64,000 nt of DNA from Neobacillus pocheonensis (GTDB taxonomy: Bacteria > Bacillota > Bacilli > Bacillales > Cytobacillaceae): assembly GCA_023702235.1 (NCBI GenBank), contig JAMQCR010000003.1, forward strand, positions 334,501 to 398,500, written 5' to 3'. The notes under the pieces are model-generated. The model was given only the letters and a program-made list of their open reading frames with translations. It made no database searches and had not been told where the DNA came from. Shown here in pieces: positions 52,541 through 63,300 of the stretch. A program made the position numbers and the translations under genes. Every line of letters starts with the position of its first letter. Positions within the stretch are counted from its first letter, which is position 1.

Positions 52541-54653
52541 ATGAACGGGCTTTTGTGGGTAAACTTGATTGCATTTTTATTTGTAACCGCTTACGCAATC
52601 AGTATGTTTGTTTATGTGGTAAAAACTCGAATTCAATTCATTAAGCTTGGCAAAAAAGTCGAGTTTGACAACAATGTCAAAGAACGGCTGCACAAAATTT
52701 GGGTAAACGTTTTTGGACAAAAGAAACTATTAAAAGATAAAAAAAGTGGCGCCATTCACGTCATGTTCTTTTACGGCTTTATTCTCGTCCAATTTGGTGC
52801 AATTGACTTTATCTGGAAGGGGATTCATCCAGGCTCACATCTTCCGCTCGGGCCATTATATTCAGGCTTTACATTTTTCCAAGAAATTGTCACACTTGTC
52901 ATCCTGGTGGCAGTAATCTGGGCATTTTATCGCCGTTATATTGAAAAACTCGTCCGTTTAAAACGGAATTTTAAATCAGGTCTTGTCTTGATATTTATCG
53001 GTGGTCTGATGGTGTCCGTCCTAATTGGGAATGGGATGGGGATTATTTGGCACGGTGATGGGGGATCTTGGACAGAGCCTGTTGCGTCGTTAATTGCAAT
53101 CGCTTTCTCTTGGGTTGGAAAAACTGCATCGATCGTAATTTTCTATATTGCCTGGTGGATGCATTTACTCTTCTTGCTATCATTCTTAGTGTATGTACCG
53201 CAATCCAAGCACGCGCACTTAATTGCAGGCCCTGCGAATGTCTATTTTAACCGCTTAGAAAATCCAGGGAAATTGAAAAAAGTTGACTTTGAAGATGAAT
53301 CGCAAGAATCCTTTGGTGTTGGTAAAATTGAAGACTTCACCCAGCTGCAAATGATCGATCTCTATGCCTGCGTAGAATGCGGTCGCTGTACCAATATGTG
53401 TCCGGCAACCGGAACAGGCAAAATGCTTTCACCAATGGACTTAATCGTCAAGCTTCGCGATCACTTAACGAATTACGGCGCTGCTGTTACCTCGAAACAG
53501 CCATGGGTGCCAACGTTTGCCTTTGCGAATACAAAAGGAAACAAACTGGCCCTTGCAGCTGCAGGACAGGGCTCAGAAGAAGCGGCAGCAGCCCTTGCTT
53601 ACAATCCAAGCCTAATTGGCGAGGTGATTACGGAGGAAGAAATCTGGGCATGTACAACCTGCCGTAACTGTGAAGACCAATGTCCGGTTATGAACGAACA
53701 TGTCGACAAAATCATCGACCTGCGCCGTTACCTTGTGTTAACAGAAGGGAAGATGGATGCGGATGCCCAGCGCGCGATGACCAACATTGAACGCCAAGGG
53801 AACCCATGGGGCTTAAACCGTAAGGAACGTGAAAACTGGCGTGAGGTGCGCGAGGATGTTCAAATTCCGACAGTAAAAGAAATGAACAAGGCTGGCGTTG
53901 AGTTTGAATACCTCTTCTGGGTCGGCTCAATGGGCTCGTATGATAACCGCAGCCAGAAAATTGCGCTTTCTTTTGCAAAATTAATGAACAAGGCTGGGCG
54001 TGAAATTTGCCATCCTTGGAAACAAAGAAAAGAACTCTGGTGACACACCGCGCCGTCTCGGAAATGAATTCTTGTTCCAAGACCTTGCCACCAAAAATAT
54101 CGAGGAATTTGAAAAAGCTGAAGTCAAGAAAATCGTCACGATTGACCCGCATGCCTATAATATTTTCAAAAATGAATACCCTGACTTTGGCCTGCAAGCA
54201 GAAGTGTTTCACCATACAGAAATTCTTTATCAACTAGTCAAGGAAGGAAGATTGGTTCCAAAATATGCCGTCAATGAGACCATTACTTTCCATGATTCCT
54301 GCTACTTAGGCCGCTACAATGACGTTTACAATCCACCACGGGAAATTTTAAAATCCATTCCTGGCGTCAAGCTCGTGGAGATGGAAAGAAACCGCGAAAA
54401 AGGAATGTGCTGCGGCGCAGGCGGCGGCTTGATGTGGATGGAAGAAGAAACAGGCCATCGTATTAACGTGGCGCGGACCGAACAGGCCCTTGCTGTCAAT
54501 CCTTCGGTCATTAGTTCAGGATGCCCGTATTGCTTAACAATGCTTTCAGACGGAACGAAGGCTAAAGAAGTGGAAGAAAAGGTTGCTACTTACGATGTAG
54601 CCGAATTGCTTGAAAAAGCGGTATGCGGTGACACTAAAGGACTGGTTTCATAA
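52541..54653 (+). CDS. fadF: FadF-like iron-sulfur membrane oxidoreductase (YwjF), frame broken near 53996
   Basis: About 703 residues. N-terminal five to six membrane helices (NarI-like), then two 4Fe-4S motifs CVECGRCTNMCPATG and CTTCRNCEDQCPVMNEH, and two CCG domains (DSCYLGRYND ... CCGAGGG; SGCPYCLTML). The frame breaks in AAGGCTGGGCGTG (53991-54003): removing G, or adding two bases at GGCC-like spots, leads to VKFAILGNKEKNSGDTPRRL. Considered the quinone-linked electron acceptor of acyl-CoA dehydrogenases; the downstream acd genes fit. Starts ATG 52541 after GGGGAAGGGG. Confidence 0.88.
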
Positions 54654-54725
54654 AAGCGGTTGTGGGAAACGAACGGCATCGCTCCAATAAAAATTCTAAG
54701 TAGTAATTTGTAAATCAATTGATAG

Positions 54726-54811
54726 AACAGTAGAGGTTGAGCAATATTTCGTGAATTCATAAAATTTTAGGAATTTTGTGTAAAACATTTCAACTTCTGC
54801 TGTTTTTTTTG
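54726..54811 (+). terminator. Long-loop terminator after fadF
   Basis: AACAGTAGAGGTTGA (54726-54740) pairs with TCAACTTCTGCTGTT (54790-54804), followed by T run. The 49-nt loop is unusually long. Confidence 0.65.
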
Positions 54812-54828
54812 TAAAATAGAAAGTGGGA

Positions 54829-54842
54829 ATAAAACGCTTACA
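54829..54842 (+). promoter_or_regulatory. cre-like site upstream of mmgA
   Basis: ATAAAACGCTTACA matches the cre consensus TGWAANCGNTNWCA at 12 of 14 positions. The mmg operon of B. subtilis is glucose-repressed through a cre. Between this and the gene lies an imperfect dyad TGAGCGAGCGTTCA (54906-54919) that may bind another factor. The rest of 54654-54992 holds no gene. Confidence 0.55.
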
Positions 54843-54992
54843 GTTTTCTTACTGCGTGGGCAAGTTTTAAAACGATATGCCTGCGTTTACTTTTTCATTC
54901 AATTTTGAGCGAGCGTTCAGTCGCCTTCGAAACAAGGAAGATGCTTTTTAGTTGTACATGACTGAATATTAGGAAAAGGGAGAGTGTTTTGA

Positions 54993-56180
54993 ATGGTAAG
55001 AACGGTTATTTTAAGTGGAGTTAGAACAGCTTTTGGAAAGTTTGGCGGAGGATTAAGTAATTTTACCGCTTCAGAACTAGGCGGGATTGCGATTAAGGAA
55101 GCGCTAAGTCGGGCTGAGGTAAAGGTTGAGGACGTGCAGGAAGTGTTAATGGGAACCGTTTTACAAGGCGGACAAGGACAAATTCCATCGCGCCAGGCTG
55201 CAAGGCATGCAGGCTTACCATGGGAAGTAAAAACTGAAACGATTAACAAGGTATGCGCCTCCGGTATGCGCAGTGTCACATTGGGCGACCAAATCATTCG
55301 TGCGGGTGACGAAGAAGTCATTGTGGCTGGCGGCATGGAATCGATGAGCAATGCACCATATCTCCTACCAAAAGCTAGATGGGGCTTACGGATGGGCGAC
55401 TCACCGGTAAAGGATTTAATGATCCATGATGGATTAAGCTGCAGCTTTACGGGTGCCCATATGGGAACGTATGGTAACTCTACGGCAAAGGAAATGGAGA
55501 TCAGCCGTAAAGAGCAGGACGAGTGGGCATTCAGAAGCCATCAGCTTGCGATTGCTGCGATTGAAAGCGGGAAATTTGCCGAGGAAATCGTGCCAGTTGA
55601 AGTACCGCAGCGAAAAGGGGCGCCAATTGTCGTCGAGCAGGACGAATCACCACGCAAGGACACGTCACTCGAAAGACTTGCTAAATTAGCGCCGGTATTT
55701 AACCATGATGGAACCATCACTGCCGGAAATGCCCCTGGAGTCAATGACGGTGCGGCGGCCCTCGTGCTGATGAGCGAAGAGCGTGCCGTTCGAGAAGGAA
55801 GGACAGCAGAAGCTTACATCCTTGGTCACACTGCTGTTGCTGTGGAAGCAAAGGACTTCCCGCAAACACCTGGACTGGTAATCAATGAATTACTTCGAAA
55901 AACAGGAAAAAGTCTTGATGAAATTGATTTGTTTGAAATTAACGAAGCATTTGCTGCGGTTGCCTTGGCGAGTGGGAGAATTGCCAATCTCGATTATGAA
56001 AAAATCAATGTCAATGGCGGTGCAGTCGCACTCGGACATCCAATCGGTGCAAGTGGCGCACGCATCATCATTACGTTAATGCATGAATTAAAGCGCCGTG
56101 GCGGTGGAATCGGAATCGCAGCCATCTGCAGTGGCGGCGGACAGGGCGATGCGGTCATGATTGAGGTGCCAAAGGCGTAA
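54993..56180 (+). CDS. mmgA: Acetyl-CoA C-acyltransferase (thiolase), MmgA/FadA-like
   Basis: 395-residue thiolase, last step of beta-oxidation (or acetoacetyl-CoA formation). Nucleophile Cys near residue 89 in INKVCASGMRS; His in NGGAVALGHPIGASGARI; second Cys in AAICSGGGQGDA. AAAAGGGAG precedes ATG. Followed by mmgB (45 bp) and two acyl-CoA dehydrogenases. Called mmgA because of this order; chain-length preference cannot be read off. Confidence 0.93.
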   Translation: MVRTVILSGVRTAFGKFGGGLSNFTASELGGIAIKEALSRAEVKVEDVQEVLMGTVLQGGQGQIPSRQAARHAGLPWEVKTETINKVCASGMRSVTLGDQIIRAGDEEVIVAGGMESMSNAPYLLPKARWGLRMGDSPVKDLMIHDGLSCSFTGAHMGTYGNSTAKEMEISRKEQDEWAFRSHQLAIAAIESGKFAEEIVPVEVPQRKGAPIVVEQDESPRKDTSLERLAKLAPVFNHDGTITAGNAPGVNDGAAALVLMSEERAVREGRTAEAYILGHTAVAVEAKDFPQTPGLVINELLRKTGKSLDEIDLFEINEAFAAVALASGRIANLDYEKINVNGGAVALGHPIGASGARIIITLMHELKRRGGGIGIAAICSGGGQGDAVMIEVPKA

Positions 56181-56225
56181 TTTTTTAAAAATAATATTTC
56201 TTAATAGATGTGCGGAGGGGAAAAC

Positions 56226-57077
56226 ATGAAGGTTGAAAAAGTAATGGTTATCGGTGCAGGACAAATGGGGGCGGGGATTGCCCAGGTTTGTGCTCAAGCA
56301 GGCTATCAGGTGTTATTAAATGACTTAAAGCCAGAATTTGTGGAGCGCGGATTAGGGGTAATCAATAAAAATCTTTCCCGTAATGTAGAAAAAGGAAAGC
56401 TGACTGAGGAGCAAAAACAGAAGGTGCTAAGCAGCATTACATCTTCAACTGACCTGAATGATGCCCGCGAGGTCGACCTTGTCATTGAAGCGGCCGTTGA
56501 AAATATGGAAATCAAAACGAAAATTTTTGCCCAGTTAGATGAAATCGTCCCTTCTCAGACTATTCTTGCGAGCAACACGTCTTCCCTGCCAATCACGGAA
56601 ATTGCTGCCGCCACTAAGCGTCCGGAAAAAGTCATCGGCATGCATTTTATGAATCCAGTGCCGGTCATGAAGCTAGTGGAAATTATCCGCGGCTTGGCTA
56701 CAGCGGATGAAGTGTACCAAGTGATCGAAGACATGACAAAAACACTCGGCAAGGTTCCGGTGGAAGTGAACGATTTCCCAGGCTTTGTGTCAAACCGCAT
56801 CCTGATGCCGATGATCAATGAAGCAATTTATACCCTATACGAAGGGGTCGCCACAAAAGAAGCGATTGACGAAGTGATGAAGCTGGGGATGAATCACCCA
56901 ATGGGACCATTAACATTAGCTGATTTTATCGGCTTAGATACATGCCTTTATATTATGGAAACACTTCAGGAAGGCTTTGGCGATGATAAATACCGTCCAT
57001 GCCCGCTGCTGCGCAAATATGTGAAAGCAGGCTGGCTCGGCAAGAAAACAGGTAGAGGATTTTACACGTACGAATAA
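56226..57077 (+). CDS. mmgB: 3-hydroxyacyl-CoA (3-hydroxybutyryl-CoA) dehydrogenase
   Basis: 283 residues. N-terminal Rossmann motif VMVIGAGQMGAGIAQVCAQA, catalytic pair His/Glu in GMHFMNPVPVMKLVEIIRG, and C-terminal helical domain with MGPLTLADFIGLDTCL. Typical short HBD/FadB2 length. GGAGGGG before ATG 56226. Oxidises 3-hydroxyacyl-CoA for the thiolase encoded upstream. Confidence 0.94.
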   Translation: MKVEKVMVIGAGQMGAGIAQVCAQAGYQVLLNDLKPEFVERGLGVINKNLSRNVEKGKLTEEQKQKVLSSITSSTDLNDAREVDLVIEAAVENMEIKTKIFAQLDEIVPSQTILASNTSSLPITEIAAATKRPEKVIGMHFMNPVPVMKLVEIIRGLATADEVYQVIEDMTKTLGKVPVEVNDFPGFVSNRILMPMINEAIYTLYEGVATKEAIDEVMKLGMNHPMGPLTLADFIGLDTCLYIMETLQEGFGDDKYRPCPLLRKYVKAGWLGKKTGRGFYTYE

Positions 57078-57115
57078 TCGAGCATTTACATCATTCCTTT
57101 AAGGGGAGATCAACG

Positions 57116-58246
57116 GTGAATCTTACTTTTACACAAGAACAAGAAATGATGCGAAAAATGGTCCGCGATTTTGCCAATGCTGAAATTGCCCCATTTATTG
57201 AGAACATGGAAAAAGGCGAATTCCCGCGGGAAATCATTCGCAAAATGGGTGAGCTTGGCCTTTTGGGAATCCCTGTCCCTGAAAAATACTCTGGTGCAGA
57301 GATGGATTTTACCTCCTATATCATCGCCATCCATGAACTTTCCAAGGTTAGCGCAACAGTGGGTGTGATTCTTTCCGTTCATACATCCGTTTGTACGTAT
57401 CCGATTCTTTATTTTGGCACAGAGGAACAAAAGAAAAAATATGTACCTAAGTTAGCATCAGGCGAGTATTTAGGTGCCTTTTGCTTAACAGAAGCGAGTT
57501 CAGGATCTGATGCCGCTAGTTTAAAATCTCGCGCTGTAAAAAAGGGCGACCATTATGTGATCAATGGCTCGAAGGCTTTTATCACAAATGGCGGGGAAGC
57601 GGATGTCTATATTGTCTTTGCCTCCACCAATCCCGAGCAAGAAAGCAAAGGAATAGCTGCCTTTATTGTTGATAAAAACACACCTGGTTTGGTCATCGGC
57701 AAGGATGAAAGGAAAATGGGCTTGCATGGTTCCAGGACGGTGCAGTTAACGTTTGAGGATATGCTGGTTCCAGTTGAAAACCTTCTTGGCCAAGAAGGTG
57801 ATGGCTTTAAAATTGCGATGTCGAACCTAGAAGTCGGTCGGATCGGCATCGCCACCCAGGCGCTTGGGATTGCTGAAGCTGCACTGGAGGCGGCAACCGC
57901 CTATGCGAAGCAGCGCCAGCAATTTGGTAAGCCGATCGTGGCCCAGCAAGGTATTGGCTTCAAGCTTGCCGATATGGCAACAAGTGTTGAGGCTGCAAAA
58001 CTATTAATCTACCGCGCCGCCGACCTGCGGGCAAACGGCTTGAAATGTGGATTGGAATCATCGATGGCAAAATTATTTGCTTCTAGAACAGCAGTTGAAG
58101 TAACCACGGAAGCGATTCAAGTGTTCGGGGGCTACGGCTACACAGAGGATTACCCCGTCGAGCGCTATTTCCGCGATGCCAAAATTACCGAAATCTACGA
58201 GGGTACGAGTGAGATTCAGCGGATTGTGGTAAGTAAGCATCTTTGA
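57116..58246 (+). CDS. mmgC: Acyl-CoA dehydrogenase, first copy (MmgC-like)
   Basis: 376-residue FAD enzyme. LTEASSGSDAASLKSRAVKK and YVINGSKAFITNGGEADVYI line the FAD/substrate site; AKQRQQFGKPIVAQQGIGFK; catalytic Glu in the C-terminal EIYEGTSEIQRIVVSKHL. GTG start 57116 with AAGGGGAG. Passes electrons to ETF and, presumably, FadF. Closely related to the next gene. Confidence 0.93.
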   Translation: MNLTFTQEQEMMRKMVRDFANAEIAPFIENMEKGEFPREIIRKMGELGLLGIPVPEKYSGAEMDFTSYIIAIHELSKVSATVGVILSVHTSVCTYPILYFGTEEQKKKYVPKLASGEYLGAFCLTEASSGSDAASLKSRAVKKGDHYVINGSKAFITNGGEADVYIVFASTNPEQESKGIAAFIVDKNTPGLVIGKDERKMGLHGSRTVQLTFEDMLVPVENLLGQEGDGFKIAMSNLEVGRIGIATQALGIAEAALEAATAYAKQRQQFGKPIVAQQGIGFKLADMATSVEAAKLLIYRAADLRANGLKCGLESSMAKLFASRTAVEVTTEAIQVFGGYGYTEDYPVERYFRDAKITEIYEGTSEIQRIVVSKHL

Positions 58247-58288
58247 TGATATTCGGAATTATCACAAAAACAAAAGGGGGATTTGACA

Positions 58289-59427
58289 ATGAACTTTAGA
58301 TTATCCGAAGAACATGAAATGATTAGAAAAATGGTTCGGGATTTTGCGCGGAACGAGGTGGCACCAACGGCTGCCGAACGTGACGAGGAAGAGCGCTTTG
58401 ACCGTGAAATTTTTGATAAAATGGCGGAGCTTGGCTTAACAGGGATTCCTTGGCTGAAGAGTACGGCGGCATCGGCAGTGATTACCTTGCTTATTGTATC
58501 GCGGTAGAAGAACTTTCCCGTGTCGACGCTTCTACAGGGGTTATGCTATCAGCTCATACATCGCTCGCCGGCTGGCCAATTTACAAGTTCGGTAATGAAG
58601 AGCAAAAACAAACCTATCTTCGCCCGATGGCAGAGGGAAGCAAAATTGGCGCCTACGGGTTAACAGAGCCTGGCAGCGGTTCGGACGCAAGTGGCATGAG
58701 AACAACAGCTCGTCTTGAGGGCGACCATTACATCCTAAATGGCTCAAAAATTTTCATCACAAACGGCGGCGTTGCTGACATCTATGTTGTTTTCGCCTTA
58801 ACAGATCCATCCAACAAGCAAAAAGGGACAACAGCCTTTATTATTGAAAGCGATTTCCAAGGCTTTTCTGTCGGGAAAAAGGAAAAGAAACTGGGCATTC
58901 GTTCGTCACCGACAACAGAAATTATTTTTGAAGAATGTAAGGTTCCAGCAGCGAACAGACTTGGTGAAGAAGGCGAAGGCTTTAAGATTGCGATGATGAC
59001 CCTTGATGGCGGCCGTAACGGCATTGCTGCTCAAGCAGTGGGAATTGCTCAAGGTGCGCTTGATGCTGCAGTCGATTATGCAAGAGAGCGCCACCAATTT
59101 GGTAAGCCGATCGCGGCCAACCAAGGAATCAGCTTTAAGCTTGCCGATATGGCTACAGGCATCGAAGCTTCAAGACTATTAACCTATCAAGCCGCATGGC
59201 TCGAATCAAACGGCCTGCCATACGGAAAAGAGTCGGCAATGTCCAAGTTAATGGCTGGTGACACAGCGATGAAGGTAACAACAGAAGCGGTTCAAGTCTT
59301 TGGCGGCTATGGCTATACAAAGGATTATCCGGTAGAAAGATTCATGCGTGATGCCAAAATTACGCAAATCTACGAAGGCACGCAGGAAATCCAGCGCCTC
59401 GTCATTTCAAGAATGCTGACAAAATAA
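58289..59427 (+). CDS. acdA: Acyl-CoA dehydrogenase, second copy (AcdA-like), frame broken near 58453
   Basis: About 380 residues. LTEPGSGSDASGMRTTARLE, NGSKIFITNGGVADIYVVFA, ARERHQFGKPIAANQGISFK, EIQRLVISRMLTK. The frame breaks at CCTTGGCTGAAG (58449-58460): restoring GGCC gives the classical GIPWPEEYGG. GGGGGA before ATG 58289. In B. subtilis acdA follows fadF directly; here mmgABC stands between them. Paralogue of the preceding gene. Confidence 0.9.
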
Positions 59428-59494
59428 TAAAGGTACTTACAAAGGGGAAGGCGGTATAAATAAATCGCCGAAAAAGAAAAAAGGCGGTTAAGGG

Positions 59495-60127
59495 ATGATG
59501 AAAAAACGGGAAGTACATGCCTCAGTCAAAGATGAAAAGCTCGTGCAAAAAAGGCGCGATCAGATGATTAAAGGGGCGGTCACCCTTTTTAAGGATAAGG
59601 GCTTTCATGGGACAACGACAAGAGAAATTGCCAAAGCAGCGGGCTTTAGTATTGGGACGCTTTATGAATACATCCGCACAAAGGAAGACGTCCTCTACCT
59701 TGTTTGCGATAGCATTTACGATCATGTCCGGGGGCGTTTAGAACAAGGACTTGACCAGGAAAAGGGGACTTTAGCGAGCTTGAGGCATGGGATTGCTGAT
59801 TATTTCCGGGTCATGGACGAATTGCAGTCCGAGGTACTGGTGATGTATCAAGAAGTTAAATCGCTCTCAAAGGATGCGCTTCCATATGTATTGAAAAAAG
59901 AAATGGAAATGGTTGGGATGTTCGAAAATCTTCTAACACGTTGTGTTGAAAATGGTGAACTATCCTTATCTAAAAAACAAGTCGAAATTATTGCCCATGA
60001 TATTTTTGTTCAAGGACAAATGTGGGGTTTCCGCCGTTGGGCATTACAGAAATTATTTACTTTGGACGAATACATTGAACTGCAAACCGACCATTTGTTT
60101 TCAGGGTTAAATCAATATCGTGTGTGA
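59495..60127 (+). CDS. TetR-family regulator of the acyl-CoA degradation block
   Basis: 210 residues. HTH at about 22-68: IKGAVTLFKDKGFHGTTTRE, IAKAAGFSIGTLYEYIRTKE. The C-terminal domain resembles acyl-CoA-binding FadR/MmgR-type regulators in length and in FRRWALQKLFTLDEYIELQT. Encoded 67 bp after acdA and before icmF. Candidate site: palindrome TGAATG-CT-CATTCA in the fadF promoter. Effector unproven; acyl-CoA likely. Confidence 0.82.
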   Translation: MMKKREVHASVKDEKLVQKRRDQMIKGAVTLFKDKGFHGTTTREIAKAAGFSIGTLYEYIRTKEDVLYLVCDSIYDHVRGRLEQGLDQEKGTLASLRHGIADYFRVMDELQSEVLVMYQEVKSLSKDALPYVLKKEMEMVGMFENLLTRCVENGELSLSKKQVEIIAHDIFVQGQMWGFRRWALQKLFTLDEYIELQTDHLFSGLNQYRV

Positions 60128-60191
60128 ATAACCAACTATTAAACGAAACCAACTTACACGGAAAAACAAGGGTCATTTTAACTTTGAATAA

Positions 60192-60339
60192 TGTCTAGCT
60201 CCAGCGCCCAGCGGCTAGTGTACTTCGCTCACCTCCTTACGATAAGTCAACACGAAAAAGCTAACGCTCTTCGTGTTTCCTTCATCTCATACGGTGCGCT
60301 CCAGTCCATACGCCGCTAAACGGGGCGCTTGCGCTTTTC
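60192..60339 (-). repeat. Dispersed hairpin repeat, long variant
   Basis: On the minus strand begins AGAAAAGCGCAAGCGCCCCG, ends GGGCGCTGGAGCTAGACA. The right 45 bp equals the short-form copy at 30831; the centre holds CACGAA..TTCGTG and other short dyads and is 85 bp longer. Lies just before the icmF ribosome site, so an uninterrupted frame into icmF through it is fortuitous. Confidence 0.8.
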
Positions 60340-60358
60340 TAATATAAGGGGGAGAACG

Positions 60359-63300
60359 ATGGGAATTTATCAGCCAAAGCATCATATTCGGTTTGTGACG
60401 GCATCGAGTTTGTTTGATGGGCATGATGCCTCGATTAATATCATGAGGAGAATTCTCCAGGCAAGCGGGGCGGAGGTCATTCATCTTGGCCATAACCGGT
60501 CGGTGGAGGAAGTGGTGAACGCGGCGATTCAAGAGGATGCGCAAGGGATTGCGATTTCTTCTTATCAAGGTGGACACGTTGAATATTTTAAATATATGAA
60601 TGACCTTCTAATAGAAAAGGGCGCGCCGAATATTCGCATTTATGGCGGCGGGGGCGGCGTTATTATCCCGCGGGAGATTAACGAGCTTCATGAGTACGGA
60701 ATCGCCTGGATTTTTTCTCCTGAAGATGGTCGAACGATGGGGCTGCAAGGGATGATCAACCGGATGCTCGAGGAGTGCGATTTTCAGACGGCAACAAACA
60801 ATGCGGCCGAGGATATTGAAAAACTCTCTTCAGGCGATGTAAACGCGATTGCCAAGTTAATTACGCTGGCGGAGCTCCATGTGGACGAAAACAAGGAAGT
60901 GGCTGCGGCAGCGGAACTTGTGCTCGATCAAGTGAAATCATTATCGAAAACAATTCCAGTTGTTGGGATTACGGGAACAGGCGGGGCGGGGAAAAGCTCG
61001 CTGACGGACGAATTAATCCGCCGCTTTATCAACGAATTGCCTGATAAAAAAGTGGCGATATTATCGGTTGACCCAACGAAACAAAAAACGGGCGGTGCGC
61101 TGTTAGGCGACCGGATCCGGATGAATGCCATTTTTTCGCCAAATGTTTTTATGCGCAGCTTGGCAACAAGACACTCGAAAACAGAGCTTTCGCTTGCGAT
61201 TAAGGATGCGGTTGCGGTTACGAAAGTGGCCGGGTTTGACCTTGTGATTGTGGAGACGAGCGGGATTGGTCAGGGAGATGCTGAAATTACTGAGATTTGC
61301 GATGTGTCGCTGTACGTGATGACAAGTGAATTCGGGGCGCCTTCCCAGCTTGAAAAAATTGATATGATTGACTTTGCTGATTTAATTGTTATCAATAAAT
61401 TCGAACGCAAGGGCTCTGAAGATGCATTGCGCCAGGTCCAAAAACAATACCAGCGCAGTCATATGCTGTTTGAAAAGGATATAGCCGAAATGCCGGTTTA
61501 CGGAACGATTGCTAGTCAGTTTAATGACCATGGCACCAATGCCTTATTTGCAGCATTAATTGAGAAAATCAATGAAAAAATGGCCACAGATTGGCTGACT
61601 TCTTTTAATAAAAAGGCCTATGTGGAAAAGCAAAATGTCATTATTCCGACCGATCGCCGATATTATTTACGGGAAATCTCCGATACGGTGCGCGGCTACC
61701 ATAAGAAAGCGGAACAGCAAGCAAATATTGCCCGGAAATTATTCCAGCTTGAGGGCGCAATTGCTGCTGTCAAAGAGCGCGAAGCAACCGGGGAAGTGCT
61801 TTCTTCATTAGAAGTGCTGAAGCAGGAAACGGAAGCGAAATTAACACCAGAATCGAAAAAAATTCTTGATGGCTGGGAAAAAACGAAGGAAGCATATTCG
61901 GGTCAGCAGTTTATCACCAGAATTCGCGATAAAGAGATTATCACGGCGTTGAAAACAAAGAGTTTATCAGGTCTCGATATTCCAAAAGTAGTGTTACCAA
62001 AATATAAAGATTACGGTGAAATTCTCCGTTGGGTGTATCAGGAAAATTTACCGGGGTCGTTCCCTTATACAGCAGGGGTATTCCCGTTCAAACGCGAAGG
62101 GGAAGATCCGAAAAGGCAATTTGCCGGTGAAGGAACTCCGGAAAGAACGAACCGCCGCTTCCATTATTTATCAAAGGACGATTCAGCGAAGCGTCTAAGT
62201 ACTGCGTTTGACTCGGTGACTTTGTATGGAGAGGATCCCGATTATCGTCCTGATATTTTTGGGAAAGTCGGCGAGAGCGGCGTCAGTGTTTGTACGCTCG
62301 ATGATATGAAAAAGCTTTATGCTGGTTTTGATTTATGTCATCCATCCACATCCGTCTCGATGACCATCAATGGTCCCGCGCCAATTATTTTGGCAATGTT
62401 CATGAATACCGCGATTGACCAGCAGGTGGCGAAGAAAGAAGAAGAGCTTGGCCGGATTTTAACGGTGGCAGAGTTTGCTGAAGTGAAGGCGTACACCTTG
62501 AAAACGGTCCGCGGTACGGTGCAGGCGGATATTTTAAAAGAAGACCAAGGTCAAAACACATGTATTTTTTCCACGGAATTTGCCTTACGAATGATGGGCG
62601 ATATCCAGCAGTATTTCATTGACCAGCAGGTGCGTAATTATTATTCGGTCTCGATTTCCGGCTACCATATTGCCGAAGCAGGGGCGAATCCGATTTCGCA
62701 GCTAGCGTTTACGCTTTCCAATGGCTTCACATATGTGGAGTATTATTTAAGCCGCGGGATGAAAATTGACGATTTTGCACCAAACCTATCGTTCTTTTTC
62801 TCCAATGGCTGGACCCTGAATATACGGTGATTGGCCGCGTGGCGCGCCGTATTTGGGCCACAGTGATGCGCGATAAATATGGCGCGAATGAACGAAGCCA
62901 AAAGCTGAAGTATCATGTACAAACATCCGGTAGATCGCTCCATGCCCAGGAGATCGACTTTAACGATATCCGGACGACACTGCAGCCTTAATGGCCTTGC
63001 AGGATAACTGTAACTCGCTTCATACCAATGCCTATGATGAGGCGATTACGACGCCAACGGAAGAGTCTGTAAGACGGGCAATGGCGATTCAAATGATTAT
63101 CACCAAAGAGCATGGTTTAGCGAAAAATGAAAATCCGCTTCAAGGATCGTTTATTGTAGAAGAGTTAACGGAGCTTGTTGAGGAAGCCGTTCTTCAGGAA
63201 TTTGAACGCTTAAATGACCGCGGCGGGGTACTTGGTTCGATGGAAACACAGTATCAACGCGGGAAAATTCAAGATGAATCGATGTACTATGAAATGAAAA

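Noticed and set aside
52299..52544. Open frame of 81 codons before fadF
   Set aside because: It runs through the dispersed hairpin repeat, has no ribosome site and its composition follows the repeat; not a gene.
60329..60358. N-terminal extension of icmF (ten codons upstream of ATG 60359)
   Set aside because: Those codons come from the end of the hairpin repeat; AAGGGGGAG sits just before ATG 60359 and the usual MGIYQPKHH start follows.
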